In this document: in pieces, positions 1-10,935 of the stretch
Layout: each line of letters starts with the position of its first letter
How positions within the stretch are numbered: position 1 is the stretch's first letter
Assembly (NCBI GenBank): GCA_033297075.1
Contig: MU858113.1
Span: forward strand, 1 to 64,000
Length of the DNA stretch: 64,000 nucleotides
Origin: Rhypophila decipiens
Taxonomy: Eukaryota; Ascomycota; Sordariomycetes; Sordariales; Naviculisporaceae
Reading direction: 5' to 3'
The notes under the pieces: model-generated
The model's database searches: none
The model's input: the letters and a program-made list of their open reading frames with translations, nothing else
Told to the model about the DNA's origin: nothing
Made by a program: the position numbers and the translations under genes

Positions 1-468
1 ACAACTGCAGTTGTGACTTGGACTTGGAAGGGGTTTTACGACTGTAGACATGTGAGGTGGGTAGCGGGCTTACATAATGCGCACGGGTACCCGTGGCCCT
101 ATGGGGCCCCGACAACATGTGGCTTGGGCATACGTTATTTTACAAGCCAGGGAAAATACACTTTACCAAGTACTATCCCAGGGTTTTGGTCTGTCCCAGG
201 GTTTTGGTCTGTCCCAAGGTTTTGGTCTGTCCCAGACTTTTCGACAAGTTTTATCCCCTCCTAATGCAAAACGCCCCACAGACCGGGTGATGACGCCAAG
301 GTTTGGCGGATAAACCGAGGTCCCGGGTTTTCGAAATAAACATTAGATCGCGATGCTCCCGTGAACATAACTCCCAATTCCCCATCACCAGTTCCAACCT
401 TTTTTCCCAGAGGACCTGCGAAACGAATCCAACAACCCTGAACAAAATTTGTCACCACTCTTGAAAAG
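1..468. other. upstream non-coding sequence
   Basis: No convincing gene was seen. Short ORFs run through it on both strands but overlap the tandem repeat at 181-234 and show no domain. The last 100 bases are probably the promoter and leader of the gene that starts at 469. Confidence 0.6.
181..234. repeat. 18-bp tandem repeat, three copies
   Basis: Three consecutive 18-bp units of GGGTTTTGGTCTGTCCCA lie at 181-198, 199-216 and 217-234. The third differs at one base (AGG instead of GGG). Function unknown; this is a small minisatellite in intergenic DNA. Confidence 0.9.
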
Positions 469-1203
469 ATGCCAAGAATCAGGAAACCCCTCGGCTCCGT
501 GCCAGCAAACGTCGCCGCCAACGCGTCGAACGCGTCTGACGCGCCCGAAAATATCCCGGCGAAGAGCTCCAAGAAGCGCAAGTCGACAGACACCGAAGGA
601 GCGGAAAATAAACCCGCTCCTGAAAATAGCAAGAAAGCTAGAGTAGACTCGGAAACGAGTCCCGAGCCATCCGCAACACCACCCACCAAGTCTTCCAAGA
701 AAAAACCAGCACCGGCGCCTCCCGAAATCCGACCAGAAGATGACATCCTCGACGTCTCCTGCATAGTCGACACCCACCCCGATGAGCCATTCGAAGTCTT
801 TGACACATGCGACACAATCCGGCGCAAGATCCGCGCGCTCCTGGCAAACCCCAAGTATCCCAAGATCACCCAGGCCGCGTTCTGCCGCGCCATCGTCAAG
901 GCTGCTTATGGCGAGAACAGCGACAAGACCATTCAAGCCGCTAGTCTTGGCGCATTCCTGAAAAAGAAAGGTCCCCTGGCGGGGAATACCTCTGCTGTGT
1001 ACTACGCTGCGTATGTCTTCTTTGAGAAGCTGCGGATCAAGCAGGGCAAGCCCAAGTCGAATGACCGGGAGATCATGGAGGAGCTTTGGTGGGACGGAGG
1101 AGTCGATACGAAGAAGCCGGCTAGCTCGGTCCGTTTTGTTATCAGTTCGGCGGCGAGGGGGGTCGCGATGGACAAATATGGGAAGCCACGCGTTGTGTAC
1201 TGA
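469..1203 (+). CDS. DUF7726-like nuclear protein
   Basis: A single-exon ORF of 244 residues. Residues 1 to about 95 are Ala/Pro/Ser/Lys-rich and probably disordered, with basic clusters such as KSSKKRKS that look like nuclear localisation signals. Residues from about 105 to 220 form a compact helical region containing VFDTCDTIRRKIRALL, TQAAFCRAIV and ALGAFLKKKGPLAGN-like segments. This resembles the fungal DUF7726 family, whose helical repeats look like a DNA-binding fold. The family call is from memory of its hallmark DTCDxIRRKI and TQAxF motifs; the molecular function is unknown. The ATG at 469 is the first in frame. The gene is transcribed towards the phosphatase at 1640. Confidence 0.75.
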   Translation: MPRIRKPLGSVPANVAANASNASDAPENIPAKSSKKRKSTDTEGAENKPAPENSKKARVDSETSPEPSATPPTKSSKKKPAPAPPEIRPEDDILDVSCIVDTHPDEPFEVFDTCDTIRRKIRALLANPKYPKITQAAFCRAIVKAAYGENSDKTIQAASLGAFLKKKGPLAGNTSAVYYAAYVFFEKLRIKQGKPKSNDREIMEELWWDGGVDTKKPASSVRFVISSAARGVAMDKYGKPRVVY

Positions 1204-1639
1204 AGCCACTGGGGGAAGGGCGAGTATCATTTTATGAGAGGAAAAATAGGAAAAATAGTGTGGTTAGTCTCTAACGTTATCTAAGCTAGATCTACCGACT
1301 GGAGGCGAGAGCAGGCAATGTGAATGGGGCAGTATATATACTCTTTGCTGCCTTTGCGGCCCTGCAACGTATACTATATGGTCATATAGGAGATAGGATA
1401 TCCTGACCATAGTTCGACTTGTTCAATCTTCGTTGTGTGTTTCTGTCGGTTCAGCTGCATTGTGATTGGTCTGACAAAGGACGGTTGATGATGACCAATA
1501 CATTTGCATATATAGCCCCTGAGATCGGCGATGAGTCACATCTTGTTGCCTTTTTAGCAAGACAATGGTAAAGAATATTTCCCTTTTTTAATGCCTGCAC
1601 CATTTACCACGTCAACGTTGTTTGAGCGATCCCTCTAAC
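1204..1639. other. intergenic region between two + strand genes
   Basis: No gene seen. It holds the 3' region of the upstream gene and the promoter of the phosphatase. A TATATATAC stretch lies near 1334 and a CATATATAGCCC stretch near 1505; either could be a TATA-like element, but neither is tied to a mapped start. Confidence 0.5.
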
Positions 1640-2380
1640 ATGGCCAAAAAGAACAAACAAAAAGGCAAAGCCCTAGCAGCAAGAGGAGCAGCAGGGACCA
1701 GCCAAAAATCCTCTACACCATCCGACACTACTTCTAGTAGCATTGGCTGTATCCTCCCCAATTTCCTCTACCTCGCGCCAGTCTCGGAAACAGGGAACGT
1801 GAACCTCCTCCAGCAGATGGGAATCACACACATCATATCTATCGGCAAGAATCCCGTCACCAGAGAAGATGGGATAACCTATCACAAATTTGGAATGTTA
1901 GACAACGATCAGGCTGATTTGCGGGCTGCGGTTGATAAAGTCTGCGAGGTTTTGAATGTGATTTTCCCGCCCAAGCAACGAAGAACAGATGACCAGCCTG
2001 AGGGGGTGGAGGGAGACTCGGATGAAGGCCAAGTAGACTTTGAGGAGCTGTTTGAGGCTAATTTGGACGCCTCCTCCGCCAAGGACGAGCCTAGGGTCGA
2101 GGGAAATGCCAAGGTCTTGATACACTGCTCAGCTGCAATATCTCGCTCGCCGGCTGTTATAGCGGGATACTTGATGAAGAGCCAGGGAATGACCCTCCGA
2201 GAGAGTTTTGAGGTCCTGGTGCGAGCCAGAGATGCCGTTAGCCCTAATATCGGCTTTTTGAGGCAGTTGTGCGAGAGGGAGAGAGAAATATTTGGACTGG
2301 CGGATGGAGAAAAGGGTACCGTTGATTTTGAGAAGCTCACATCGAATGTGAAGCTGGCCAAGATGTTGGACATTTCTTAG
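1640..2380 (+). CDS. dual-specificity protein phosphatase
   Basis: An intronless gene of 246 residues from the ATG at 1640; the frame is open slightly upstream but without an earlier ATG. A Lys-rich start (MAKKNKQKGK) precedes a dual-specificity phosphatase fold: IGCILPNFLYLA opens the domain, NLLQQMGITHIISIG follows, and the signature HCSAAISRS sits at about residues 162-170, with Cys163 as nucleophile and Arg169 as phosphate-binding residue. The final helix SPNIGFLRQLCEREREIFG is typical of DUSPs. The third loop position is usually Gly (HCxAGxSRS) and is Ala here, a mild substitution. An acidic insert (about residues 115-150) separates the general-acid region from the P-loop. The substrate cannot be inferred. 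Confidence 0.88.
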   Translation: MAKKNKQKGKALAARGAAGTSQKSSTPSDTTSSSIGCILPNFLYLAPVSETGNVNLLQQMGITHIISIGKNPVTREDGITYHKFGMLDNDQADLRAAVDKVCEVLNVIFPPKQRRTDDQPEGVEGDSDEGQVDFEELFEANLDASSAKDEPRVEGNAKVLIHCSAAISRSPAVIAGYLMKSQGMTLRESFEVLVRARDAVSPNIGFLRQLCEREREIFGLADGEKGTVDFEKLTSNVKLAKMLDIS

Positions 2381-2494
2381 ACGTCTGAAAGATTCGTACG
2401 TATTTAACAGAGCATAATCTTTTATATGTACCTTTGAGTCTTTCTGATAATTCTTCTTCCGGGGGCGTCGTTCTGCGTGATGGACTGCCCTTTT

Positions 2495-4016
2495 TCATCT
2501 CCCATGTTCCTGCTGCTCTTCATGTTTCTTCCCACCTACAGCTCCAGTAGGCGCCTCCTCCCCTTGTTCGCTCTCGTGGTTCGTTAATGAACAATTGGTA
2601 CAGGTATCATCACTTTCAACCTCCCGTCCAGCCGAGCACGCCTCCTCAGTTCGTTCCGTATCACATTCCTCGTTATCATAGCCACTGTCTCCGCAGTCGT
2701 CCGACGTTGGCGTAGCGGTAGGTAATGCAAGGGGACTTCTCGGTCGTCGTATCGTATGGCTACTCTGCTTGCGCTCCATGGGAAAAGGGGCTGCAGGTCT
2801 GGATTGTGCCGTCTGTACGCGCGAGACAGGTCCACCCGCGGTAGTTGACGTCGATATTTGTCGCCGACTGGACATTTTTCTTACGCTTGGAATGAACCAG
2901 CGTCGCACGAGAGGAAGAATCAGCGGTATGTTGGACATAAGGATCGCAACGAATGTCTCGCGCATGGCCCATGTACCTGCTATACTACCGCCTCTCTCGG
3001 GTTCCTGTTGTTGTCTGTCAGTATTTACGTCTTTCGGCTTGCTTGGGTTTGTTTCCTGTGTCCCGAGGAAATCTTACTTTTAACAACCGAACTGTTCGCA
3101 AGACGCTGGCTACCATGACAAATGCGCCACCCGAGAACAACAAAACGAGGCCGAACTTCTTAGGCCGACTGAAAGAAGTGGCCAGGATCATGGGGATAGG
3201 AATGCCGATGAGGTAAAAGTCTGTCAGGATGTTCAAGACGAAGACAAGTATTACGGCCAGCTCGGAGGAGGCCGGCCGGCAACGGGCTACAGGTAATGAC
3301 GAGTACGATCAGCCATGCACGCGTTTTCTACATGGAGAAGAGAACAATGAACTTACGCCCGGGGTCGGGGTATATCTGCCAATAATGACGGAGCGGCCGG
3401 CAAGAGAGAAGCAGGGCCAACACAATTGTAATCCAGCTAGAGACGACGAGGAAGATTCCAAAGTAGACTTTACGTCGAAGCATGAGTATTCCCTGAGCCA
3501 GGTGACCAGTCAGTGCGTCAGTTCAAGTTAATGCAAGGTACTGAGGTCACTATGGAGAAACATGTAAGACCTACCACCAACCTCAAGTAGAAGACGCACC
3601 AGGCCGCTTTAATGGTCCACAAGACGAAAACGTAAATCTGCCATGCCACAACGTGGGTCTTGGAACCCCTGACTCTGTCCTGGTACTCCACACTGTTGGG
3701 GTCGAGCGTTCGCCGCTGTTCGGGAGTGATGCCGCCGTTGGCAAATCCCTCGTAACGCTCCGTGGCCAGGTACACGAAATATGCCTCTGCTGCAAAGGCC
3801 GCCTAGATATAGGGAAATGTCAGCATCTGTGTTGTCTGCTCGTCAACTCCCAACCTGGAGAAGAGGGCTACTTACCCCAGCAATGAGCATGAGATAGTCA
3901 TCTGGCTGCAGCCTCTTGAAGCCGCCGATGGTTCGTACCCTTGCGTATACGCGGATCTTGATTATGATGAACCCCAGACCCGTGAGGATGAAGGCCTCGA
4001 TTGCGCGCCGGTGCAT
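2495..4016 (-). CDS. rhodopsin-domain (Pth11-like) seven-helix membrane protein
   Basis: Five exons, read on the minus strand: 4016-3876, 3802-3575, 3492-3357, 3286-3078 and 3004-2495, all with GT..AG introns and consistent phase, giving about 407 residues. Hallmarks of the fungal rhodopsin-domain family appear in order: first helix IEAFILTGLGFIIIKIRVYAR, LQPDDYLMLIAG after it, the loop HYWQIYPDPG with the following Cys, helix LNILTDFYLIGIPIPM, and the late segment GTWAMRETFVAILMSNIPLILPLVRR. The tail after about residue 265 is hydrophilic and Ser/Glu-rich. Relatives include the appressorium receptor Pth11, but this copy has no visible CFEM domain, so a receptor role is unproven. An in-frame ATG at 4118 would add 34 residues; 4016 was preferred because it starts just before the first membrane helix. 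Confidence 0.85.
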
Positions 4017-4328
4017 GGTGCTGGTTCCATGAGGGTATGTCGACGATGGATGATTGGTCAAGACTGGGTCGAGACAGCGAGGGGTGAGTGCGAGTTCATT
4101 GGAAATCATACAACCCATCCGGGTGAAATCGCGTATATTTGAAGGTGGTGTTCATATTGTACCGCGAGTCCAACAGATGAAAAAAAAGGTGATGGCGAAT
4201 CTGTAGTGGTGACGTACAATGGACGTCGTGCGCGCGGACCGTGAACTTGATGACAGAACCAGACGAACACCCCGGGTCTGGACAACGAGCCAAGACCCAC
4301 CCGAACAACCTCAAACCAGCTCATAACT

Positions 4329-6267
4329 TCATATCCTCCGCACCTTGACCCTCAACCCACCCAAAGGCTTCAGGACTGGACTGGGATTAACCACTTTGAC
4401 GTCCTCGTCACTCTTGACCCCGTCCATAGGGCTGAACTCGAACCGCGACAGCATTTCTATCAGGATGGCTTTCATTTCCAGTATCGCAAACGTCCGACCG
4501 ATACAGACCCGATACCCGACGAGAAAGCCGGCCAGTCCCAGAGAATCAAGATTTTGATCCTTGTCCTCCCATCGAGAAGGTCGAAAGACATCCGCGTCAG
4601 GGCCCCAGATCTGCTTGTTGTAATGGATAGCGGCAAATATGAGGTTGACTGTGGTCCCAGCTGGGACAAGTGTGTCGCAAATTACTAGAGGAGCTACCGT
4701 GCTGCGTGTTGCAGCGACAGCTGTGGATTGGAGTTTGGAAGTTAGAGAGGTACGTGATTGTAACTGTGTTTTGGCTGCATCTGGTCGCTTACAAGGGCTA
4801 TAGAATCGAAAGACCTCTTTGCAAAAGCTGCTTAGCAGTTTGAGGCTTTCAATCTCCGTGTATCCCGGCTCGGGATGTTCTTTGAGCATCTCCTGAACTT
4901 CCTTTCTTAGGCCCGTTTGGACGTTCTTTCGTATCGCCATGGCATGCGTTGCCCACGTCAAGGCCGTGGCGGTCGTCTCGTGGCCAGCTGCCATAAAGTT
5001 GAGCATCTACACATTGCCTCTGTTAGTTGTGTCCGAGTCGCAATTGAACTTTCAGTCGAGCCTGCTCCCTGTACTCACATGACCCAGGAGTTCCTCCTCA
5101 TCCCACGACTGCCCAGAAGCACCGCCAAGGTCCTCCTCGAGGAGAAATGTCAACAAGTCCTTCCTATCAACCTTCTTCTTCAAGCCGTCTCGCTCAAGCC
5201 ACATGTCCCGTATCCTGTTGCGAATGATCTCGCTTGTCAGACCTCGAACCGTACTCGTCGCTTCCAGGAACAGTTTGTTTTCCTTGAGGGGGAGCCACCG
5301 AAGCGGAATAAACATCGACAGTCCCCAGAGAATCGCGCCGAACGGGCTCGGGTCGAAAATGTGAATGTAGGCATCCCGAAAGGGTGTCTTGCTCTCGAGA
5401 CTGCCCAGCTCAACACCGAGAGCAGCTACTCCGATAATGTCCAGCGTTGTGCTGGTGTATTCGGCGGCGACTGCAGGCGTTCAAGTCGAGATTCCCATGT
5501 CAGCATAGCCATTACACTTTGGTCCTGCGCCTCCACCATTCCAAGATAAACTCACCATCAACAACCACCCCCTCCCCATCACCAGTCGCATCTGCATAGC
5601 GCCCAATTTTGTCACCCAACTCGCCCGCCTTGTCACGAAAGACGCTCACCAACCTCTTCAAGTTCGTAATGCTAAAAGGCCGATTCATCCTTTTCCGAAT
5701 CCCCAAGTGCTCTTCCTGCGTCTCGGTAAAGAACAGTCCCTTCCCGATAATGGGCGATAAGAATTTCTTTTGAACCGCGGGTTTCGTGAATGCGTATGGA
5801 TGTTTAACATGGACCTCGTTGATGGCCTCAAGATTGGTTATGAGCAGTGATTCTGAGCCTAAAAGGCCAAAGTAGCGTATGAATGGTGGCGGATTTCCAT
5901 TATCGGTGGAGTTCGATGCAAACCTTTGCATCCATGTTAGGAACGGTCGGTTGGGGCTCGGGGCGAAGATTTGGGATGGGAGGTGCCCTAAGAGCGGATT
6001 TGTGTTCTGTTTCAACCAAGATCAGCCAGGAGAATATCGTTCGAGTGGTGGAAATAGCTAGCCTACCTTTGGTCCAGGAATATGGCGCAGGGGCGAAAAG
6101 TAGTATGGGTAGATGAAGACCTCGTATAACCCCAAGATGACATATTCCACGCATAATACAGCGATGAATATCTTGAGACCGGCAAGAGTAAACAGGTCGA
6201 TAACTGATGGCTTGAGCGTGAAGGATATACCGCCTGCGAGGGCCAAGAGCAACTTTCTGGAAGCCAT
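4329..6267 (-). CDS. cytochrome P450 monooxygenase
   Basis: Five exons on the minus strand: 6267-6067, 6006-5556, 5470-5079, 5006-4793 and 4720-4329, giving 549 residues. All introns are GT..AG and in phase. The N-terminus has a hydrophobic endoplasmic-reticulum anchor followed by the Pro-rich hinge IPGPK. The I-helix oxygen-binding motif AGHETT is at about 355-360, the K-helix ExxR is in KEVFRFYSP, the FRPSRW segment matches the PERF region, and the haem loop FLVGYRVCIG has the axial Cys near residue 492. These make it an apparently intact microsomal P450. The subfamily and substrate cannot be assigned by eye. Its neighbour at 2495-4016 is on the same strand; no backbone enzyme of a secondary-metabolite cluster is visible nearby. 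Confidence 0.92.
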
Positions 6268-6537
6268 CGTGAAAAGTCAGCTAACGCGCGCAACAGAATG
6301 AAAGTCGTGAGAACATCTGCCCCGGCTAGGCAGTGTCAAAGTGGGAGGAGCTAACCAAGATATACATAATACCTATACGGATACTCCGTACTTGATCCAC
6401 TGCGGGCTCGACGTCACATCTCTCGCGAGTCGACGGGTCCTAGTCGCTTAGACCACTCCAATCGAGCGACACTCGTTCCCCCAAACCGGTTAGGATCTCC
6501 GTGCCGCTTAATCATCACGAAAACAGCACGAAAACGA

Positions 6538-7342
6538 CTAGTGGCCGAATGCAACGTCAAGTTCAAAGATGATCGACATCTCCACCTTGTACGGATTGCC
6601 GATATCTCCGGTAGGATCTCCTGAGTATCCGTACGCTGACGCGAAACCTGCTGACCTCATTTCTATCAGGGCGTATACGGGATACGCTAACGGCGTACGG
6701 TTTATCGAGCCATCGAGCGTGGCTGTGATAAGGTAGAGCGGTGTCCGTCCCGCTACCTCCGTTTGGAAGTATTTTGTCGCATGCATGATCGAAAGCGACG
6801 ATAGGAAAATTCAACTCCCTGGCTGTCATAATGGCTTGAGGTTACAATCGCTAAAGCTGACTGCATGATACCACAGAGAGGGCACCATCACGTGCAATCG
6901 ACGATACGGGGACCGCAGCTCTTTGTAGTCAGACGCCGAGAACCGGTCCTTCGTCTTTCAGTACGACTGGTCACTGATAGGACCGGCCCAAGCGAATGGG
7001 CAGAGGTATAGTGTCGAGGAAGGTATTCGACGATGGAAGAGCTCGATATTGAGGTGGGATTCTGAACGAAAGGGCAAAGGCCCAAGGATGATTAGCGGGA
7101 GAGATCGAAATGTTTTCTGGGCCGGGGAATATCAAATCGTCCGTACCTGTGACAAGAAGGTTCGCGTGCTTGAAAACACCGATATCCACGGATGAAGACG
7201 TGGGTGATCCATTTTGATGTTTTCCTGGTTCATTCGTATCCATCAATGGGACCTTGTGGACAAATATTTTCGTACCCGTCATTGGTCGAAGCCCAACCAG
7301 CGGCAGTTGCTGATAATGTGGCGGGCCCCTGTGGCTGCTCAT
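6538..7342 (-). pseudogene. possible decayed arrestin-like gene
   Basis: No intact gene could be built. On the minus strand, 7342-6971 encodes 123 codons containing LIFPGPENISISPANHPWAFALSFRIP, quoted here only in part because of its length; the piece HPWAFALSFRIP resembles the WPFALxIP strand of fungal arrestin-like N domains. A further block at 6786-6538 (ITATLDGSINRTP, YALIEMRSAGFA) could be the following beta strands, but it lies in another frame and there is a stop at 6971. Either an unrecognised intron or a frameshift separates them. The call is weak and rests on a short pattern. Confidence 0.3.
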
Positions 7343-8200
7343 ATCCAGTTACACTGACTGAGGTGCCCCATTGTGGCTGGAAATGGCCCGGGAAAGGGAC
7401 CTGGGAGAAGCGGCACAAGAAATGGCCTTGGCAGGCGCAGCAGCACAGAAAGCAGGCATGCTGCAGATGCCAAGGCTGCTATTCCAGATTGTGCAAGGGG
7501 CGCAGTCGTACCCTGCATGGCGGGCTGGGGCCTGGGTATGGTACTTGGACACGTGAAAAATTAGATCTTTACACGTAACCTAGCGATCACATTCCATCAC
7601 TATATACGTAGAATACAGGTGAAGATATTCTAGCAGTGAGTCAATATACATGAGCTTCAGGAACAATATCTGGCGGGTATGGGACATTCTGTCGAGGTTA
7701 TTCTGGTTCTCTTGGGGAGCACAACACGAACCACACCAGACCCGACCCATGTCCAAGCAGTAAATGCACTAATCTCTATGTCCCCATGAAACAACTGGGG
7801 TCATGAAGATGAAGGCCTTTCATTCGTCAGTCCCAAGCCGATGGCCCTGCGGCTGATGGTTGCTAGTCCCAAAAGGGCCTAATATTTACCAAATGCCAAG
7901 GGTAAAAAATAGAGCAAATAAGTCGGGCTGAATTTGAATCCGACTTTGTGCAACGGTCCAAGAGCCAGCCAAGCTGGGCAATGGCAGTCTGGCAGATCAC
8001 AAGAAGTTCCTCAACTCCTTGGTCCTTTCCCCACTCGGTTTCTTTTGATCCCAAAATCAAACTTCAACTCGACCTCGTTTTGTTTGATTCACGTCTGTTG
8101 ATCGCGTCGGTCACGGGCTCTTGGAACCGTATTCCTCCACTGGACATATCAACCAAGCATCCATACCAACCCAGCTTCCTCCACGCGACCGACCGACGCG
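7343..8200. other. intergenic region
   Basis: No supported gene. ORFs at 7192-7578 (+) and 7349-7552 (-) overlap each other and show no domain. The stretch from about 7950 to 8200 is probably the promoter and leader of the four-helix protein at 8201. Confidence 0.5.
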
Positions 8201-9150
8201 ATGGAGGCTCAACAGCCAAAATACACGTCCCCCAAGGGGATGTGGGTGACCAAGCTGATTCTGCGCATCTTCTCCATAATCTTCTGCATCACGCTCGCAG
8301 CGCTCGGCGGCGCCATGGCCAACACTCACATCGTCGACGCCATCATCTTCCTGATCATGGGGCCTCCCGTCTTTGCCGCGCTCGCCTGGGACATCACCGA
8401 GGGCATCTGTATCCTCGCGCGAGGAGGACACAGAGGCATCCACCCGGGCGCCTGCGTCGGCGTCGACCTCATCCTCTGGCTCGGCCTGACCGCCTGCACC
8501 ACCCTCCTGGGCATTCTCGGCGTCGGCTCCGGTTTCTTCGCCTACTACTATGACTACTACGACTCCCTTTACTTCGACGACGCTTATGGTGATGGAGGGG
8601 TGTACAACGACCTGGTGAACAAGGGGCGGGCGGTGCTCGGTCTCGGTGCCACTTTGATGTCAGTGTCTGGTCCTCTCTCCTCTTCTCAACGAATAACTAA
8701 CATTTCATCTCAAACAGTCTGATCCACTTCGTCCTCTTCGTCATGGCCTGTTACGAAACGAACGAGCGCAACCGACTCCCCGCAACAACCTACGTCGTGT
8801 ACACAACCGGCCCAGCCCCCGCCGGCGCTCAGACAACCTCCATGTACGGCATACCCGCGGGCGCCGTCCAGCAGCCACAGCAGCCACAGCAGGTATACTA
8901 TCAGTCTGCGCAGCCAATGCCAGGCGCTCAGACCCCGATGTATTATACCTACGCGCAACCAGGACAGCAGCAGCAACAAGTTCAACAACAACAGCAACCT
9001 CAACAATATCAGCAGCAGCCGATGCCTGTGTCTCCCACTTCGGCCTCGACTACACCACAGAGTTTCGCCGCCCAGCCGAATGTAGCTCACCCGCCGCCGA
9101 TATACACCGGCAAGAACGCGACCGAGAACAAGACTGAGCTTCCTTCTTGA
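8201..9150 (+). CDS. four-helix MARVEL-like membrane protein with Gln/Pro-rich tail
   Basis: Two exons, 8201-8658 and 8718-9150, joined across a 59-nt intron (GTCAGT donor, AACAG acceptor), encode 296 residues. Four hydrophobic segments are visible: about 19-40 (ILRIFSIIFCITLAALGGAM), 45-65, 83-110 and 140-165, the last created by the splice (LGATLILIHFVLFVMACYET). The arrangement resembles fungal MARVEL-like proteins, but no family signature is decisive. An acidic Tyr-rich loop (YYYDYYDSLYFDDAYGD) precedes the last helix. The cytoplasmic tail from about 170 is rich in Gln, Pro and Tyr, with runs of CAG/CAA codons. The start ATG at 8201 follows a leader with no upstream ATG in frame. Confidence 0.8.
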
Positions 9151-10364
9151 GTTTGAATATTTGTGTTGTTGGAGTTTTTTTTGTCGATATTGATGTTTCA
9201 TTTGTTTTGATAAGCAACATTGTTTGGATAATTCTTGTTTCAAATACCCGGATATCTGAGTGTGGATGCGAGATATGGGAGATGAAGGAGAGGGTGCTCA
9301 AAGGATTGCTGGCATATGACAAGCTTGCGGAACCATTGTTGGCGTGAAGCCTAATAACACTCCCAAGCCAGATCTCGCCTTTGGACCCTTTCGCTCAACT
9401 GTTGTATGCAAAGGATTTGATTCCGCGCCTGCTGAAAATACAATTCGCAAATCTTGTCTCGGACAGACCGTGTGCTGCTGGCGCTGTCTTCACCAAGGAC
9501 GAGTTCCACGCCGCGCTGGAGTTTCCTTTGGCTTCACCCCATCCAAGCATAGTTCCCCGTCTTTCGGGGCCCAGGCTTGATACCCGTGGAGCTGTTTGCT
9601 TGGGTGGGCTTGGGGCGTGCTCGCAACGAATCCATCCAGCGAGAGAGGAATCGGGTGAAGCATGACGGTTAGGGAGACGAGGCGGGCTGCAGTGAGAAGC
9701 GCGATTTCATGTCACAACAAGGCTTGAGTAATGGGCAAGGAAGGAAGAAAATCATGTCTGGAATTTCAAATACTGTCCGAGTAACAACAATATCATGGAG
9801 TTGTGATCTGAGTTCCCGCGCAAATTTGAAAATTCAAGGAATAGTAACCCGGTCGGTGCTCTATCGTGTGTATATCTACCTATGTAAATGTCTGTTCCGT
9901 GGTCTTTTCGGCTAGAATTTAACAGTGGAGCCAGTGTTTTCCCGGCGTCGAGACCGCAGATATAGGTAGCCACACCGATGCAAAGGCCCCGCCAATCCTG
10001 CCTCACCGGCGTCACGGTTGAGCCCAGGCCGGAAGTTCAGATCCCAAAAGAGGCACGAAGCTTAGATTTCACCGGCTGGCCAATCCTTTCATACCCAAGC
10101 TGTTGCCAAATTCCAGTTGATGTCTTTTAACCAACATTGCTTCCTCAGCCTCCCATTGAGAGGGCAATGTTCATTTCGGATTACTGCACACGTCCCGAAA
10201 GGTGCCAACCATGGTTGATGAAAAGCAATATTCCCAGATATTAAAACTTTAAGGGTAATACTAGGGACACACACGTATTTTACTGCGGGCACACACTCCG
10301 AATCATCATTATTCTCCGACTCTTCGCCCTCTCCTCCTAAAAACGTTATGCCCCAACTTGTATA
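9151..10364. other. intergenic region without a supported gene
   Basis: Only short overlapping ORFs are present. The one at 9381-9665 (+) has a coding-like start (LLYAKDLIPRLLKIQ) but no recognisable domain, and it may be a gene fragment. The right end borders the SmB-like fragments. Confidence 0.5.
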
Positions 10365-10571
10365 TCAGCGCGCGATGCCCGATCTCGTCTGCTTGCGCTT
10401 GTTCTTGCGAAACTCCTCGGTATCGGCGAGGACGAGGTTCATATACTGGGCAGGGTGAACAAAATTAGCAAGTGCTTTCATTATGACAGAAGAAGAAGAG
10501 GAAGAAGGAGAAGGCTGCACCCACCTTATCGAAAGCTAGCATCTGGCCTGTCATTTGGCGACCGTCAAGGC
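10365..10571 (-). pseudogene. partial copy A of the spliceosomal Sm protein B gene
   Basis: On the minus strand the piece 10571-10525 encodes LDGRQMTGQMLAFDK and ends at a GTGGGT donor. A short pyrimidine-rich intron follows, and after a CCCAG acceptor 10445-10365 encodes YMNLVLADTEEFRKNKRKQT, then RSGIAR and a stop. This is the Sm1-Sm2 linker region of fungal SmB (SNRPB), which in family members continues for well over 100 further residues. The N-terminus and most of the C-terminus are absent, so this is a fragment. Upstream it is fused to an unrelated 38-bp segment shared with 13189-13226. Confidence 0.75.
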
Positions 10572-10586
10572 TGCGCCCACGACCTC

Positions 10587-10624
10587 TATAGATGCCGGCA
10601 TCTCGACGGCGGGTTGACGGATTG
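10587..10624 (-). repeat. 38-bp segment shared in inverted orientation with 13189-13226
   Basis: The minus strand here is identical over 38 bases to the plus strand at 13189-13226 (starts CAATCCGTCAACCC, ends GGCATCTATA). In both places one frame reads IRQPAVEMPASI. The flanks differ completely, so it is a shared module in a mosaic. Confidence 0.9.
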
Positions 10625-10696
10625 TTAGGGTGCAGTCTTCCTGGGCCATATCTGCGCCCAGGTCGGCCCCTGCGGCGCCCACGTCTGTGTTCTCAG

Positions 10697-10935
10697 TCTA
10701 GCATCTGGCCCGTCATTTGGTCTGCTTGTGCTTATTCTTGCGAAACTCCTCGGTATCGGCAAGGACGAGATTTCTGTACTGGGTGAACAAATTAGCAAGT
10801 GCTTTCATTATGACAGAAGAAGAAGAAGAAGAAGAAGAAGAAGAAGAAGAAGAAGAAGAAGGATGCACACCATATCGAAAGCTAGTATTTGGCCTGTCAT
10901 TTGGCGACCATCAAGGAGAGTGACGCGCATCCGGT
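10697..10935 (-). pseudogene. partial copy B of the Sm protein B gene with expanded GAA tract
   Basis: Minus strand, 10935-10871 encodes YRMRVTLLDGRQMTGQILAFDM, written here in two parts (YRMRVTLLDGRQ, then MTGQILAFDM). The intron that follows contains the expanded repeat at 10815-10860. After a CCCAG acceptor, 10778-10713 encodes YRNLVLADTEEFRKNKHKQTK and then a stop. The last bases (10697-10720) repeat the CAAATGAC-GGCCAGATGCTAG segment again, a third partial copy of the same exon. Compared with copy A, the final Lys before the splice is Met and MN has become RN, so it is degraded. Copies A and B are a tandem partial duplication in the same orientation. Confidence 0.75.
10815..10860. repeat. 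GAA trinucleotide repeat
   Basis: About 15 uninterrupted GAA units on the plus strand (TTC on the strand of the SmB-like fragment, where they form the intron polypyrimidine tract). Copy A carries only a short interrupted version at 10488-10515, so the tract expanded after duplication or contracted in A. Confidence 0.9.

Noticed and set aside
4017..4118. N-terminal extension of the rhodopsin-domain protein
   Set aside because: In frame, but the added residues are hydrophilic and not typical; the start at 4016 directly precedes the first helix.
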